The notes: a model not told the origin generated them from the letters alone. DNA of 64,000 nucleotides from Cardiocondyla obscurior (GCF_019399895.1 NC_091865.1:6019001-6083000); one strand, 5' to 3'; positions 9,815-22,700 are shown, counted from the first letter of the stretch. Program-made: numbers and translations.

Positions 9815-12800
9815 TGGCCCTAAAACTCCTCCAGGGAAACTTATGCCGCTCCCGCCCAGCGCAGGACCTTTTCCTGCACACGCTGGCGGAGAGCGGCTAT
9901 ACGTTGGGTATCGCCTCCGAGCCCAATCACATTCCCCCGAACCACGCGTTGGGGACGGGTGACCTCTTGGGCTCGGTGGCGATAACATGGAGGTGGTGGC
10001 CCGGCGCACCTCCATGTGCATCGCTGGAGCGCGGCGAAAGGTTCGCCGCGGTCCGCTGGGGGCCCGTGGCGGTTATTGGTGTCTACCTGCCGCCACCGGG
10101 CTCCCCGGAGGAATACGGGAAGTGGCTGGAGAATATCGGTGCCTGTATCGACAGACTCCGGCCACTTCCCGTTCTGGTTGCCGGGGACTTCAACGCTTGG
10201 TCTACAGCGTGGGGTTCCCGGCAAACCAATGAAGGACGTCTCCTAGGAGACTGGGCGGCCTGCAAGGACCTGGCGCTCCTTAACCAGGGCAGCGTGTCCA
10301 CGTGTGTGAGGCCGCGGGGCGAGTCCATCGTTGACCTTACGTGGGCTACCCCTGCGGCCGCTAACATGGTTAGCAGCTGGAGGGTGGCGGCGGAGCTCGA
10401 GCATCTGTCAGACCACAGATATATATCTGTGGAGCTCGGGCCCCGCGCCACCCGAAATGGTACGGATCGTCCCATTGTGGAAAAGAGATGGGCCATCCGG
10501 AGCATAAGGGAAGATGTCTTCAAAGCCTCCCTTGAAGTCTCCGGATGGAACAGGGACGGTCGGCCTCCCGCACGCTTACCAGTGCAAGGGGAGGTCGACC
10601 AGTTAATGGAAGAGGTCACCGCGGCCTGCGACGCCTCTATGAGGAGAGTGCGGCGCAGCCCGCGACGCTCCGCATACTGGTGGAGCGAGGAGATCGCGGA
10701 GCTGCGTCGAGAGGCGACTCGCAGGCGCAGAGTGGTGGCCCGGTCCCGGGACGATCCGACCAGGACACGTGCCCTGGATGCCTATAAGGAGGCCAGGAAG
10801 GAGCTGCGGTCCGCCATAGTTAAAGCTAAGGCGGAGGCGTGGGGGGAGCTCATCCAGAAATTGGATGAGGATCCGTGGGGGCTGGCCTACAAGATAGTCA
10901 CCAAGAAGCTAAGGCCAGCAGCCCCCTCGGTGACGGAGACCCTGGATCCGGGGGTAGTGGGGGAGGTGATAAACACCCTCTTCCCCGACGCCCCCCCCTG
11001 GATCTGGGGATAGAAGAGCCTCCCCGCCTACTGCAGATACAGCGGGATATTCCTCCTCTGGAAGAGGAGGAATTCCTGGCTGCGGCGGGCCGCAGCTTCA
11101 GGGGTAATACGGCCCCAGGACCCGACGGGGTCCACAAGAAAGTGTGGACCCTGGCCTTGCAGGCCGTCCGAGAGGACTTGAGGCACCTGCTAGACAGGTG
11201 CCTCAGAGAAGGAGTTTTTCCTCAGCAGTGGAAGCAAGCCAAGCTGATACTGCTGAGGAAAAGGCAAGGAGGGGACAGCCCCTCCTCTTTCCGCCCCATA
11301 TGCCTGCTGGACGAGGCGGGGAAGCTGCTCGAGAGAGTAATCGCCAACCGCCTCGTCCGGCATTTGAGTGAGGTGGGGCCAAATTTAAGCCCCACCCAAT
11401 TTGGCTTCCGGGAGGGACTCTCGACCATAGATGCCATTACGCATTTGAGGTCCCTCTCGGAAGAAGTAACGTCCCAGGGGTCGCACTCGGCGTTTTGATA
11501 GATATATCAAACGCCTTTAATTCCCTCCCCTGGGATGCCATTTTGAGATCCCTCCGGCGGCATGGAATACCCGAGTACCTATGCGCCGCCGTGAGGGATT
11601 ATTTTAGAGGCAGGTGCTGCGCCTACACAGACCGCGATGGGCGGCTGTGTAGGCGGCAGCTGCACTGCGGTGTGCCCCAGGGTTCCGTGCTAGGACCCCT
11701 CCTTTGGAACCTGGGGTACAACGCAGTGCTGAATACGGCCCTACCCCCCGGCTGTCAAATCATCTGCTATGCAGATGACACGATGATTTTGGCCGGGGGG
11801 GGGAATTGGAGGAAGGCCCAAGCTAGGGCCGAGGTGGCCGCCCAGGCGATCCTGGCGGCCATCAGGAGGATCGGGCTGAGGGCGGCCACCAATAAAACCG
11901 AGGCCATCTGGTTTTATGGCCGAGGCCAGGGCTTCCCTCCAAGGGACGCCATCAACATCGATGGCGTCCCGGTGATTCCCGGGCCCACCGTCAAATACCT
12001 AGGTCTGCACCTGGATGGACGGTGGGCCTTTACGGGACATTTTAGGGCGGTGGCCGAGCGCGTCACGAACTTGGCCACCGCCTTTAGAGGGATCCTCCCA
12101 AACCTGGGAGGACCCTCTAACGCAGCCCGAAGGCTGTATGCCAACATGGTGCGCGCCGTGGCCATGTACGGCGCGCCCGTGTGGGCCAATGATCTGGCGG
12201 CCAACAGGATGAGCCAAACCGCCCTGGAGAGGGCCTTTCATCCTGTGGCCGTCAGAGCAAGCAGGACGTACAGGACCGTGTCCGCCCGCGGCCACGGTCC
12301 TGGCAAAACTGCCGTCGTTGCAGCTAACGGCGGCGGAGCACTCGCGGGTGTACAAAAGCACCCGCGAGTATCAGCGGAGGCACGGGGTGCGGCCGACTCC
12401 GTACATTAAAAAGAGAATGAGGCTGCACCACCGTGCCTTAACAGTGGAGCAGTGGAGGGCGCGCTTGCGCGCCCAGATTGAGAAAGAGGGCGGGCGCGCA
12501 TTGTGCGCCCTCGAGCCAGTCCTGATGGACTGGCTCGACCAAGCGGGAGGGACCTCCTTCCATGCGGCGCAGGTAATTACAGGGCATGGCTGTTTTGCCA
12601 GCTACCTGTGTTGCATTGGAAAGGAGGTCACAGAGGCATGTTTCCACTGCGGGGCACCTCGCGACGACGCCCAGCATACGCTGGAGAGGTGCCCCGCGTG
12701 GCAGAAAGAAAGGGATGAGATGGCCGAGAAGACAGGGCAAGACCTGTCTCTCTCGGCCATCATAAGGAAGTGTCTGGAAGACGAGGAGGGCTGGAAGGCC

Positions 12801-13166
12801 TTCCTCGTCTTCTGCAGCCGCGTTATGCGGCAGAAGGAAGACGCCGAGCGGGAGAGGAGGGGACAACCGGCAGCAAGGGCGCCGCCGGCGCCAGGTCCCC
12901 CCCCTCCTGCCGCACCAGCAGCAGCAGCAGCGAGGAGACCGCGCGGCGCGGTGCGGGGGAGGCGTTTACCTTCACCTTCTCCGCCGCCGAGCCGCGCGCA
13001 TCAGCAAAGGGCCAAACAGGCCCCAACGGGCGCCACATGCCCGCGCCGGGTTGGAGGTAGGGGACGGGCGCAAGCCTCCCCCCTCCTTCCTGGCCCGGAC
13101 ACAGGCGCCCAGACGGTGCGAAGGAGTGCGCGACTTTTGGCGCGCGCGCCCCCAGCACCGTCTTGA
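9812..13166 (+). pseudogene. R1-like LINE ORF2: endonuclease-reverse transcriptase, three frameshifts
   Basis: Frame 1 (9814-about 10990) holds the apurinic-type endonuclease: LLQGNLCRSRPAQD, VAGDFNAWSTAWGS and LSDHRYISVEL. A frame change in the C-run near 10990 leads to the reverse transcriptase start (PGPDGVHKKVW, SSFRPICLLDEAGKLLE). A second change near 11490 leads to VLIDISNAFNSLPW, GVPQGSVLGPLLWN and the active site CYADDTMIL. A third change near 12310 leads to the C-terminal part with a CCHC finger (CFHCGAPRDDAQHTLERC). The protein would bind its own RNA, nick the target and prime cDNA synthesis. The ATG at 9814 is chosen because of the TAATG overlap with ORF1. Confidence 0.87.
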
Positions 13167-13616
13167 CAGCAAGGGGTGGGGGACGGGGGGTCCCCGTCGC
13201 GCCAAGTCGGCGCGGCGGGGGCTTTCTCCGCTCCTCCCGCCCCACGAGGCACGGGGTCGGGTGCAGCAGGGGAGCTGCCCCGAACCCGACCCGAGAGTTA
13301 TGTCGCTGCGGCGACACCAGAGAGGCCGGCCCGCCGTAATAGTGCGGGCCCCGTCGCCCTAAGTTCCGTGGGCGGCGGCGCGGGGGACCCACCCAAGCCA
13401 CCGGGTGGGTCGGTGCCGAGGGGGTTGAGATGTATACGACCGTGATTCCTCAACCCCCTCACCAGCCATAGGCACCAGAGCGGGCAAAAGTCAGGTTTTA
13501 GCCGTGTATGGGACGTTAGATAGTCCGAGTCCGGCATAACCCGTACCCCTTCCCCGGGGGTGCGGGTATCCGTAAAGAGGATTTCCTGACTATAAAAAAA
13601 AAAAAAAAAGAAAAAA
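13167..13616 (+). other. R1-like LINE 3' untranslated region and tail
   Basis: GC-rich, C/G-tract-laden sequence follows the ORF2 stop and ends in runs of A before the target duplication at 13617. ORFs seen in it on either strand have no recognisable product. Confidence 0.7.
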
Positions 13617-13759
13617 AGCCTGAACAATGCTGTTATAAAAAAATCACAAAAAATACAAAAATTACGCAAAAAAATAAAAATACAAAAAAAATTAATTGAT
13701 ATAATTAACCGCACGGAACCCGAAGCGCTGCACAATGCATCACTTGCAACCTCGAGAAT

Positions 13760-14428
13760 TTAATTTACCGAACGGTCCGAAGGCGGTTCGTCGCCAACGG
13801 GCAGCAGCACGACCTTTACGACGGTCCGCACCAAGGAAGAGGCCGCGGTGCGGACAGTTACCACGCGGATGAGGCCGTCGTCGCCCGGATGCACCTGTGT
13901 GATTCTTGCGAGAGGCCAGCGCGCAAGGGGGGAACTCTCGCATCGCACAAGGCACAATTGTCCCACCTGGGGCGGGGGGACGGGAGTCGCCCATTTTGGC
14001 CTTGAAGCGAGTCCGTGCAGGTACTCGCTCGACCATCGATGCCAAAAATGATCGCGCATTTGCACGACCAGCTGCCAGCGTGACAAACGGCCAGAAGGGA
14101 CGTCCAACAGAGTGGGCTCCGGAACCGCCAGCGGAGCAGATCCCACCAGGAAGTGGCCCGGTGTGAGGGCCGAGACATCGTCTGGGTCGTCGCTCAGGGG
14201 GGCGAGGGGGCGCGAATTCAAACACGCCTCGATGCCGGCTACCAGCGTGGTCATCTCCTCGAAGGTGAGAGTGGCGGTGCCGACCACCCGTCGAAGATGG
14301 TGTTTCGCCGACTTGACGGCCGCCTCCCAGAGACCTCCAAAGTGGGGAGCGGCGGGGGGGTTGAAGCGCCAAGAAATGTGCTCTTCAGCCAGTGCTCGGT
14401 GAATGCGTTGGGCCTCACGACTGCTGGC
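13760..14428 (-). pseudogene. BEL/Pao 1 integrase C-terminal part after an in-frame stop
   Basis: Continues in the same frame as the main polyprotein after a TGA at 14429-14431. It encodes the catalytic Glu region (FGGLWEAAVKSAKHHL), then ACLNSRPL, TPGHFLVGSAPL and the Pao-specific tail (WPLARITQVHPG...VRVVTVRT) up to the stop at 13760. The homologous stretch of BEL/Pao 2 is uninterrupted, so the TGA is a lesion here and not a family feature. Confidence 0.88.
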
Positions 14429-17400
14429 TCAGAACATCTCGCGCAATTCTGCCTCCGCACCTGCAAAATTCGTCCCACAGTCGCTGTAAACGACTTGCGG
14501 GAGGCCACGCCTGGACACGAAGCGTCGCAGCGTGGCCAGAAAGGCCTCAGACGTGTAGTTTGACACCACTACAAGGTGCACAGCACGGGTGCACAGACAA
14601 ACGAATACGGCAACGAAGGCCTTGTGAGCCTTCCGCCCACGGCCCTTGCCGGCCCGCAGCATCAACGGCCCAGCGTAATCCACGCCCGTGTGCTGGAAAG
14701 CTCGAGACGGCCTCACCCTAGCCGAAGGAAGGTCCGCCATGAACGGGGCCGGGGCCGCCGCCCGCCATCGCACGCATGTCACACAGCGGTGAATTGCCTT
14801 CTTCACCGCGGCTCGAGCGCCGGGAAACCAAAATCGCTGTCGCAGAAGGCCCAGGGTCTGTTGGATTCCACCATGAAGAGCGCGCGCGTGGCAGGAAGAA
14901 ATCAGCAATGTCCCCAGGTGCGAGCTCCGTGGAAGAATGGCAGGGTGCTTCTCGTCGTATGATAGAAGAGAGTGCCTCAGACGACCGCCCACTCGTAGAA
15001 CACCCTGAGGATTCAAGAAGGGAGAGAGTCTGTGACTCCAGTGAGCTCTGGGGAGCGCAGCGCCAGAAGCCACAAGCTGCACCTCTCTCTGGAGGAGGGC
15101 GGCCTGAACGCAGCGCACCACGGCCAGCAGCGCCCCGCGCAACTCTTCAGCCGAAAGGCCCGGCGACTCCGCGCGAACGCCGTCCCCTCGGCGCCATCGG
15201 AGACACCAAGCCACGACGCGAGTCAGCCGTGAAAGGGAGGAAAAATTGGTGATCCATTCGGGCTCCTCCACATCCGAAGCAGCGACCGCGGCATGCACCG
15301 AGCTCCGAGCCTCGGGAAGAACCTCCTCCGCCACAGCCTCCTCACCCCCCGCTCCCAAGTTCGCGTCCGTGGACAGCCACGCAGGGCCTCGCCACCATAG
15401 GGACGAGTGCACCAGCTCGGAGGGAGACACCCCTCTGGAGGCGCAATCCGCGGGATTCTCGGCGCCCGCCACATGGTGCCACCTCGCCTCGGGCAGCGTG
15501 AGCTGGATTTCCGACACACGGTTGGCCACGTAAGTTGTCCACCGCGATGGATGACGCCGGATCCAGCCGAGCGTCACAGTAGAGTTCGACCAGAGGTGGA
15601 TGGATTTGGGTTGAAGGTCGAGAAGTCCTCTCACGTGAGCCACCAATCTCACGAGCAGCACCGCGGCGCAGAGCTCCAGTCTCGGCAAAGAAACCTGCTT
15701 GAGGGGGGATACCTTGGTCTTGGCGGCCACCAAGGCCACCGTCCAGCTTGACTCACCGTTGGCCCGCGTTCGAAAATAAACTACGGCAGCGTACGCCCGC
15801 TCCGAGGCGTCGGCGAAACCGTGAATTTTGACCTCCCGCAGTCCAGACAGTCGCATCCACCGCGACACCCGCACCTCCTCAAGCGCGCCGAGATCACGTA
15901 TAAAGCTGCACCAGCAATCTCGGTCATTGTCCGCGAGCGGAGAATCCCAGTCAAGGCCACGCAACCAGAGGCCTTGAATAAACGTCTTCGCACGAATTGT
16001 GACAGGTGCCAGCCAGCCCATGGGATCGAACAGCCGAGCTGACTGCGATACAACGGTGCGTTTTGTCACGACGTCCGTGGGCAGAGTGCGCACCCGAAAC
16101 GAGAAAACGTCTGGAGCGGGATGCCACTGCAGGCCCAATGCAGTGTGGCAGTCCTGCGGAGACCATGAGCGAACTCCTGGCCGCGATAAGTCGCCCACCG
16201 GTACTTCCCGCAACAAATCCTCGTTGCTGGCTGCCCACTTTTTCAGCGGGAACCCGCCCGCCATGCACAAAGCTCGCACGTCCCTGAGCGCCGCTGCCGC
16301 CTCGTCCACAGAATCTCCGCCGGCCAGAACATCGTCGACGTACGTGTCGCGCCTAAGAACCGCCGCGCCCAAGGGATAGCGCCATCCCTCGTCCTCCGCC
16401 AATTGATGCAGCGTGCGAATGGCTAAAAACGGGGCACACGCGAGGCCATACGTGACCGTATTTAGCTGAAAGGTGACCACCGGAGAATCACGGTCAGCGC
16501 GCCACAATATTCGCTGCAAATCGCGATCCGCGCGATGCACCTCAATTTGCCGATACATCTTTTCGATGTCGGCCGTAAACACCACGCGATGCCGACGCCA
16601 GCGAAGAAGCACGTCAGAAAGCGCGGGCAGCAAATTTGGTCCCGTAAACAGTTTATTATTGAGCGATTCACCGCCGCTCAAAGCCGCCGAGCCGTTGAAG
16701 ACGACTCTTAGTTTGGAGTCCGGACCCTCCCCCTTCAGCACCCCATGATGAGGCAGATAGCAGACTGCAGCAGGAGCCTCGGCATCGCTCACGCGGGTCA
16801 TGTGACCCAACTCCTCGTATTCCCGCATGAAAGCGGAGTATTTCGCGCTCAAGGATGCGTCCCGGCTAAAGCGTCGCTCCATGCAGTGCAGCATTCGGAG
16901 CGCGAGCGCCCTGGTGGGCTCCAGGTTTGACACATCGTCCGCGCAGGGTAACCGTACCGAGTAGCGACCGTTCGCTTTGCGTTGATGCGTTCGCGTGTAG
17001 TGTTCCTCGCATTTGCGATCGTCCGGGGACGCTGCCCCGGCTGCAGGCGTCGTCTCCGCCTGTTCCCAGAATCCGCGGATCAAGGCAGCGAGCGAGTCAT
17101 CCGTCCCACAGTGCAAGGCCACCGCCGACGAGAGCGCAACCGCACCGCCCACCGGGCCCGACACGATCCAGCCGAAGATCGTTTCCTGCGCGATGGGATC
17201 TCGCGGGGAACCGCGTCGCACTCCCGAGCGCAGAATCATAGCGTACGCGTCCGCACCAAGAAGAATGTCCGTAGGATCGGCGGACATGAAGTCCGGGTCC
17301 GCCAACGGTATCCCCCGAAGATGAGGCCAGTCGCGCGCCACCGTGCTGGCCAGCCCAGCATAAACGGTAATTCGCGGTAGAATAATCGCCCGACACGATG

Positions 17401-18937
17401 TCTCCGATCCCCCGCACCGGGGTGCCATTCGTAGCGTCACCACGCCCCTCGCCGTGTCGCACTGCCGTCCGCCAACTCCGAAGATCGCGGTGCTTGATCG
17501 TTCGCGAGGCAAACGCAGTCGTTGCACCAGCGCCTCGGTGACCATCGACGCGTCCGAGCCTTGGTCAATGAGCGCTCTAACGTGGTGCTCGTTGCCGAAA
17601 TGATCGCGTAAGGCGATCCGCGCCGTGGCAAGGAGAACGGTTCTCCTCCCCTCCGCGAAATGACACGAAGCGGTCGCGTCAGTCCTGTCCGCGACAACCG
17701 CACTCGCGCCCGCCCCCGGCTCCGTCGACTCATGGAGAGCCGTGTGGTGCTTGCCGCTGCACACCGTACACGTGCGGGTAGAGAGGCAGTCGGCCACCCT
17801 GTGACGCCCCAGGCAATTCCAGCAGAGGCCAGCCTGCACAACGAAGGTCCTCCTCTCTTTCGGCGTCTTCTTCTTAAAAGCCTCGCACAGCATGACGAAA
17901 TGGTCCCGGTGACACAACGCGCATCTGTCACGCTCGGCCTTCGTCTGCGCCGTCTTCGCGAGATGAGATCGCACGGGCTTGGAAGAGCGATCTCCGCTCT
18001 TGGTCTCAGGCCGCGCTCTTTCCACCTTGACCGCCTCCAGAGTATGCAGCTGCTTCTCCAGAAACCTCTTGAGCGTAGCGTACGACGGGGTGTCGGACGA
18101 GTCGCCAATACTCGCCTCCCACTCCCGCCTGGAGGTCGGATCGAGCATCTCCACGGTAGTGAAAACGAAAAGATCCTCGCTCGAGTGTATGGGCCGCCCG
18201 ATGCTAGCTAATGACCCGACCGTGCTCGTCATCGAGAGGAAAAGTTTCCTCAGTCCCTCCGCCGATTCCGTCCTCAACTTAGGCAGCGAGGTATACGCCG
18301 CATACGCCGACCGCACCAGCAAGCGCTGATTATCGTAGAAGCCGGACAACGCGTCCCACGCCCTGGCAAAATTATCTTCCGTCGTGGAGAATTCATTAAT
18401 AAGCGACGCGGCTTCCCCCTTCACACCGACCTTAAGATAATGCAATTTCGTCACGTTCGCCAAAGCAATATCCTCAACGATCAGTGTTTGAAACAGATCG
18501 CGAAAGGACGGCCACTCTTCGAATCGCCCCGAGAACTTCGGTATCTCGATCTTAGGAAGAGTCGTTCGCGGAGGCGCGAGGACCACAGTTCTCGGCGGTC
18601 GATCGACCACCCGATCCGCAGTCAAATCTTCCTGCATCTTGAGCAACTCTGCTCGCTGGTCAAGATACACGCCTTCCGCGACGTCTATAACGCTTGAAAG
18701 ATGATATTCATGTACCTTCAACGCTTCCCAATGCGATCGTCGAAGCTGATCGTGACGCTCCTCGAATCGGTCCCACTTCTTATCCAAGGCCACAATTGCA
18801 GAGGCCAGCATTGGGCCGGTTCTTCTGGCGGCGCCGACCTTTTTAACATTAGCCACGGTGCGACTCATGCGACCCTGAAGCTCCCGCTGATCCTCAATAA
18901 GCGCCTCCATCCTTGCGGTTGTCTGCTTTCGATGCAC
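14429..18937 (-). pseudogene. BEL/Pao 1 gag-pol polyprotein, main part (1502 aa to the stop)
   Basis: Domains in order: an N-terminal helical gag region with the PKIEIPKFSGRFEEWPSF motif (DUF1759-type) near 128; three zinc-finger-like modules near 339-400 (CALCHRDHFVMLC, CWNCLGRHRVADC, CTVCSGKHHTALH); a protease with LIDQGSD near 452; reverse transcriptase with ADIEKMYRQI near 792 and YVDD near 867; RNase H (GFADASERAYA near 1039); and integrase with an HHCC finger (HARALHGG...CVTCVRW), DYAGPL near 1419 and YSDCGTNFAG near 1487. It stops at a TGA just before the catalytic Glu block, which lies in frame at 13760-14428. All other catalytic words are present. GC-rich codon use differs from BEL/Pao 2. 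Confidence 0.92.
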
Positions 18938-18969
18938 TTATCACCGTACCGCACTGTTGCTCTTTCAAA

Positions 18970-18986
18970 TCCGGCTCGAAGGACCA
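18970..18986 (-). other. BEL/Pao 1 primer-binding site, complementary to tRNA-Tyr
   Basis: On the minus strand the 17 nt after the 5' LTR read TGGTCCTTCGAGCCGGA, the exact complement of the 3' acceptor end of eukaryotic tRNA-Tyr including CCA. The same word follows the 5' LTR of BEL/Pao 2. Confidence 0.85.
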
Positions 18987-18991
18987 TTAAA

Positions 18992-19509
18992 TGTGTGAAA
19001 TGACGGGTTCAAAACAATTTCGGTTTTAAATCGGTTATATTTAGTCTCTTTACAAAAGAAATGTTTGTTGTGCGCGACGGCGTCGCAAAAACTCTAAACG
19101 TGCAGCACGCGATTAAATCGAGACACTTGTCTCACGATACTCGACGCGTCGAGAAATGACAAATCGCAAAAAACGGGGAATCCGCACTCTGTTTTCAAAA
19201 CGACTGTGTGGCGACCAAAGAAGCCGCTCCTTTTATACCGAGAAAAGGCCCAGAATTTTCGGGAAAGTGCCGGCGCCGATAACACGCTATTATGAAGTGA
19301 TCTAAATCGCTTCAGGTGAGTTTACCGGCGTGACCGCGGCATAAACAGCGTAAAGGTGAGGTAACACGATGCTCACCACGGCGTGTTAAACATATTGTTG
19401 CCGAGGCTGGCGTTGAAGCCAGCTGTTCGGCACGCGGGCGCGGCGTGATCCACGCGACATCGACTCGCTAAGCGGTGACCGCGACTGTAATTATTTTCCT
19501 TTCCGAACA
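18992..19509 (-). repeat. BEL/Pao 1 5' LTR
   Basis: This 518-bp LTR looks identical to 8904-9421 and is followed by the duplicated target CAAAG at 19510-19514. Apparent identity of the LTRs means a recent insertion, although a LINE has already landed inside the element. Confidence 0.95.
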
Positions 19510-19514
19510 CAAAG

Positions 19515-19793
19515 TAATTAAAATTTTATGTTTATTTTTTGTTAAGATATAAAACAAAATTATATTTTAAAATATATACTTTAATATAAATTATACATAT
19601 TTGTATACAACTTTTATTCAGATGCAAATAAAATTTGTTTTGTCAACTTATGCCTATTTCTTATTGGTTTTATTATTTCTTGCGTATAAAATTTCGAATA
19701 TGAATATAATCTTATTTTCAGATATCGGTATGCTATAGCTGTTATCAATTTTATTTTGTGTGGTATTTCTACTATGTCCACATTTTCACAATT
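19515..19793. other. AT-rich flank, probably the 3' end of the P-type element
   Basis: About 280 bp of AT-rich sequence separate the BEL/Pao target duplication from the last P-transposase codons. I see no terminal repeat or ORF that I can support. Confidence 0.4.
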
Positions 19794-22700
19794 TTAATCG
19801 GAAAATATCTGATTATTTAACGTTAATATATTTTTTACACGTGTTATAATTTTTAAATCTAAGTTTTTAACAGTAAATATTGATAAATTATTTGTAATTA
19901 TTTTTAATTGCTTTTCTGTTTCTAAAACAATTTTGTAGACATTTTCGAATGGCTCTACTGATCCACTTTTATTACACTGATAGAAAAATTTTGAAAAATT
20001 ATTCCATTGGCTATAATCGTGCTCTATGTTTTTTTTAATTAAACTTTCCACATAACTATGGCAATCAATGTTTTTTATTTTTCTTACTATATATCCACAA
20101 ATATAGTATATTATATTGTTACGCACGGCGACTCAGGCGGCGGTCTCGCTCACACTAGTTCACTCCGCTGCAGCGCTCTCACTCTCTCTCACACTCACTC
20201 CGCGTCACTCCCGCCGTGAAAGAAATAACTCAGACTTAGAAAAGAACTGATTTAATTATAACCTTTGCGTAACAACGTCGCCCGTCAACGTCACGGGTCA
20301 GACTCACAAAATTCTCTTTTTAAACAAACAAGCTGTCCCCTAGCAACGGGTGACAGCTAACTTGAAACTCGCGAAATATTCGAAACGTAGCTCTTCATGC
20401 CGAACGTCGCCGAGCTCGGACTTCACGCTGCTCCCTAACGGCGGGCTCCGCGCCGTTCTCTATACCGGGCGTAACAATATTATCTTGGAGATTTTCAATA
20501 TTAATTTTTTTATTGTTATTATTATTTTTATCTGCCTAATTTCATCATCAAAATCTGAAATATTTTCATTATAAAAATTTGTCTCCTTCCTTTTTTTTCC
20601 ACGTAAAATTAAATACAGATCCGACGGGATCATTATCTAATTCTAAACAATTCGCGCTATTACTATTGTTTTTTATACTATTCCGCAATAAAATTTTTTT
20701 TATAATAAATTTAAATTGTAGCGTAGTTGGGTTATTGTTATGACCACTATGACTCCTTATTTTAGCAAATAATAATTCTAAATAATCTTGTGAAAATTTA
20801 TATGACAATATATATTTGTAATATTTATTAGATGAAAATAATAATTCTTTAGACACAAATAAAATTGATTTAGCAGCTATCGTAAGGCCATAAAGAAATG
20901 TTTTTCTATTAGATAATTTAAGAAATTTTCCACCTTTACATTTCAACATAAATAAATATTCTACACTTTCTTGAACCATTGCTTTCTGATATTGAAAATT
21001 ATTTGTTGAAAGAAGCTGTTTAAAATGTTTTCCAAATGGATTTCTTGTATTTAAAAAATTGAACAAGCGATCAATTACAGTAATAAATTTAACAGTAGTT
21101 TCACTATTTTCAAACTCTTTATGACCTTCATTTTTTAGAAAAGTGCATTCGCAACACTTGAACTAAATGTATTTGTTGCAAATCTGACTTTTATTTTATT
21201 CTGTTTCCAATAAATGCATTGAGAGCTTAACTTGTTTTTTAATTTAAATGTTAAATTCTTTTGAATATTGTGTAAATACACAATATAACTCCATTTTATA
21301 GGTTTGTCATTATATTGAAACTCTCCATAATCTGCAAGAACGTTTCTTGCTAATTTTAACATATGACATGCATCTAATATAACATATACATTGTATTGCT
21401 CGGTAGGATGTTTAAAATAGTTTACTATGTCTTTATAATTAAAAGGAAAAGGCTTACATCCTAATATATTTAGTGAACTAATATTAACAGATTCGCCATC
21501 ACATGTTATGGATCTAACTCTTAACTTAACTTCTGATGTTAATATTAATGCAGTTTTAATTAATTCCGCTAAAGTAGTTGATAACATACCATTAAAAAAA
21601 AAATATTTAATAGGCCATTTCCATTTGCCTTTTAAGCTGACTATCATAAATACCAGTGCTTCTTATGCTTCCATTTCTTTACCTTCAAAATTCAAGTTAT
21701 TTCCATAGTCACAATAACCAACATATTTATGTTCTGCTTCATTCCAACATAACTGCTGCCGTATTGCCATCCCATCAAATATTAAGTTACAATCTTTGTC
21801 TTCTTCTGGTATTTTATGTAAAGATTGTATTACTTCCGAGAAAAATCCTGGATTGATGTTTACTGTCGAATTCCAATTTCTTAATGATGTTGGATGTGGT
21901 AACATCATGATGGTTCTGTTAAAATATTGAAAAATAATAATTTTTAATAAAATTATAGTACAATTTACAAGTTATATTAATTACAATTAAAAATAACATT
22001 AAATAGGAAAAAAAAGAAGAGGAAAGTGAAATAAAAAACCTGCAATATCTATAAGCCTTCGGGGAATGATAATGTAAGGTCACTGCAAACTTCTTAAGAT
22101 CATCACTATTACGTCTTCCATGCAAACGTTTACCTTTATTTTTAGTTTCGTTTTGAATTATGGGTAAAATAATGTCCGTAAAATTTTGTTCTAGTATTTC
22201 AGAACTACTTTGCTCAATTAAGTATTTTGATTTAAGATGTTTAATTAAGCTGTATATATTTTTAATTTTGTTCTCTCTCCTTTTAACTTTTCTTGTTAAA
22301 AGTTTATATTTTAAATTAGAAGCTACTAATTTTTCTTTCCATATTTGTTTTTCTTTTTGTAATATATTTTGAAATGCTTCAAATTGTTTTTTTTCTTCTT
22401 CTATATGTTTTTTATTTTGTTCATATTGTAGTTCTTTTAATTGACTATTTTCTTTTTTTAATTGCTTTATTATGGAATGCAGTTCGTCATCATGTTCCAA
22501 AGGCCTTTTCCGACTTTGTGAATTAAAACCTATGCATACATATTATTGTCAACTAAAAATTCCTAAATAAATACATAGCAAGTAAATTATAATATGTTAT
22601 TGTATAATTACCTAAAGTGGTATCTGTTGACACTGATTGAATATTACTGCAATCGTATTGCGTTTTTTCTAAAATTGCAGTATCGGTTAAACCTTGGACA

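Larger units (their letters stand above)
9632..13616 (+). mobile_element. R1-clade-like non-LTR retrotransposon, 5' truncated
   Basis: The LINE sits in the 3' untranslated part of BEL/Pao 1, in the opposite orientation, flanked by the 15-bp duplication and ending in an A-rich tail (13594-13616). It begins inside ORF1, so the 5' end is missing. ORF2 is full length but carries three frameshifts. The GC-rich coding sequence contrasts with the AT-rich surroundings. The APE endonuclease, the reverse transcriptase and a C-terminal CCHC finger place it near the R1/SART/TRAS group. Confidence 0.88.
8904..19509 (-). mobile_element. complete BEL/Pao retrotransposon 1, carrying a nested LINE
   Basis: Two 518-bp LTRs (8904-9421, 18992-19509) that I cannot tell apart are bracketed by the 5-bp target duplication CAAAG (8899-8903, 19510-19514), as expected for BEL/Pao. 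The element reads on the minus strand, with a tRNA-Tyr primer-binding site at 18970-18986 and a purine tract (GAGGCGGGCGGGA on the minus strand) at about 9422-9434. A LINE inserted at 9632-13616 with its own duplication, so the element itself is about 6.6 kb. One in-frame stop splits the polyprotein. Confidence 0.95.

Noticed and set aside
12823..13401. Long GC-rich ORFs on the minus strand opposite the R1-like LINE end
   Set aside because: High GC content depletes stop codons; the plus strand has the recognisable zinc-finger tail and the LINE 3' region.
9006..19285. Two identical 63-codon minus ORFs (9006-9197, 19094-19285)
   Set aside because: They lie in the two LTRs of BEL/Pao 1 and are identical because the LTRs are copies; no sign of coding.
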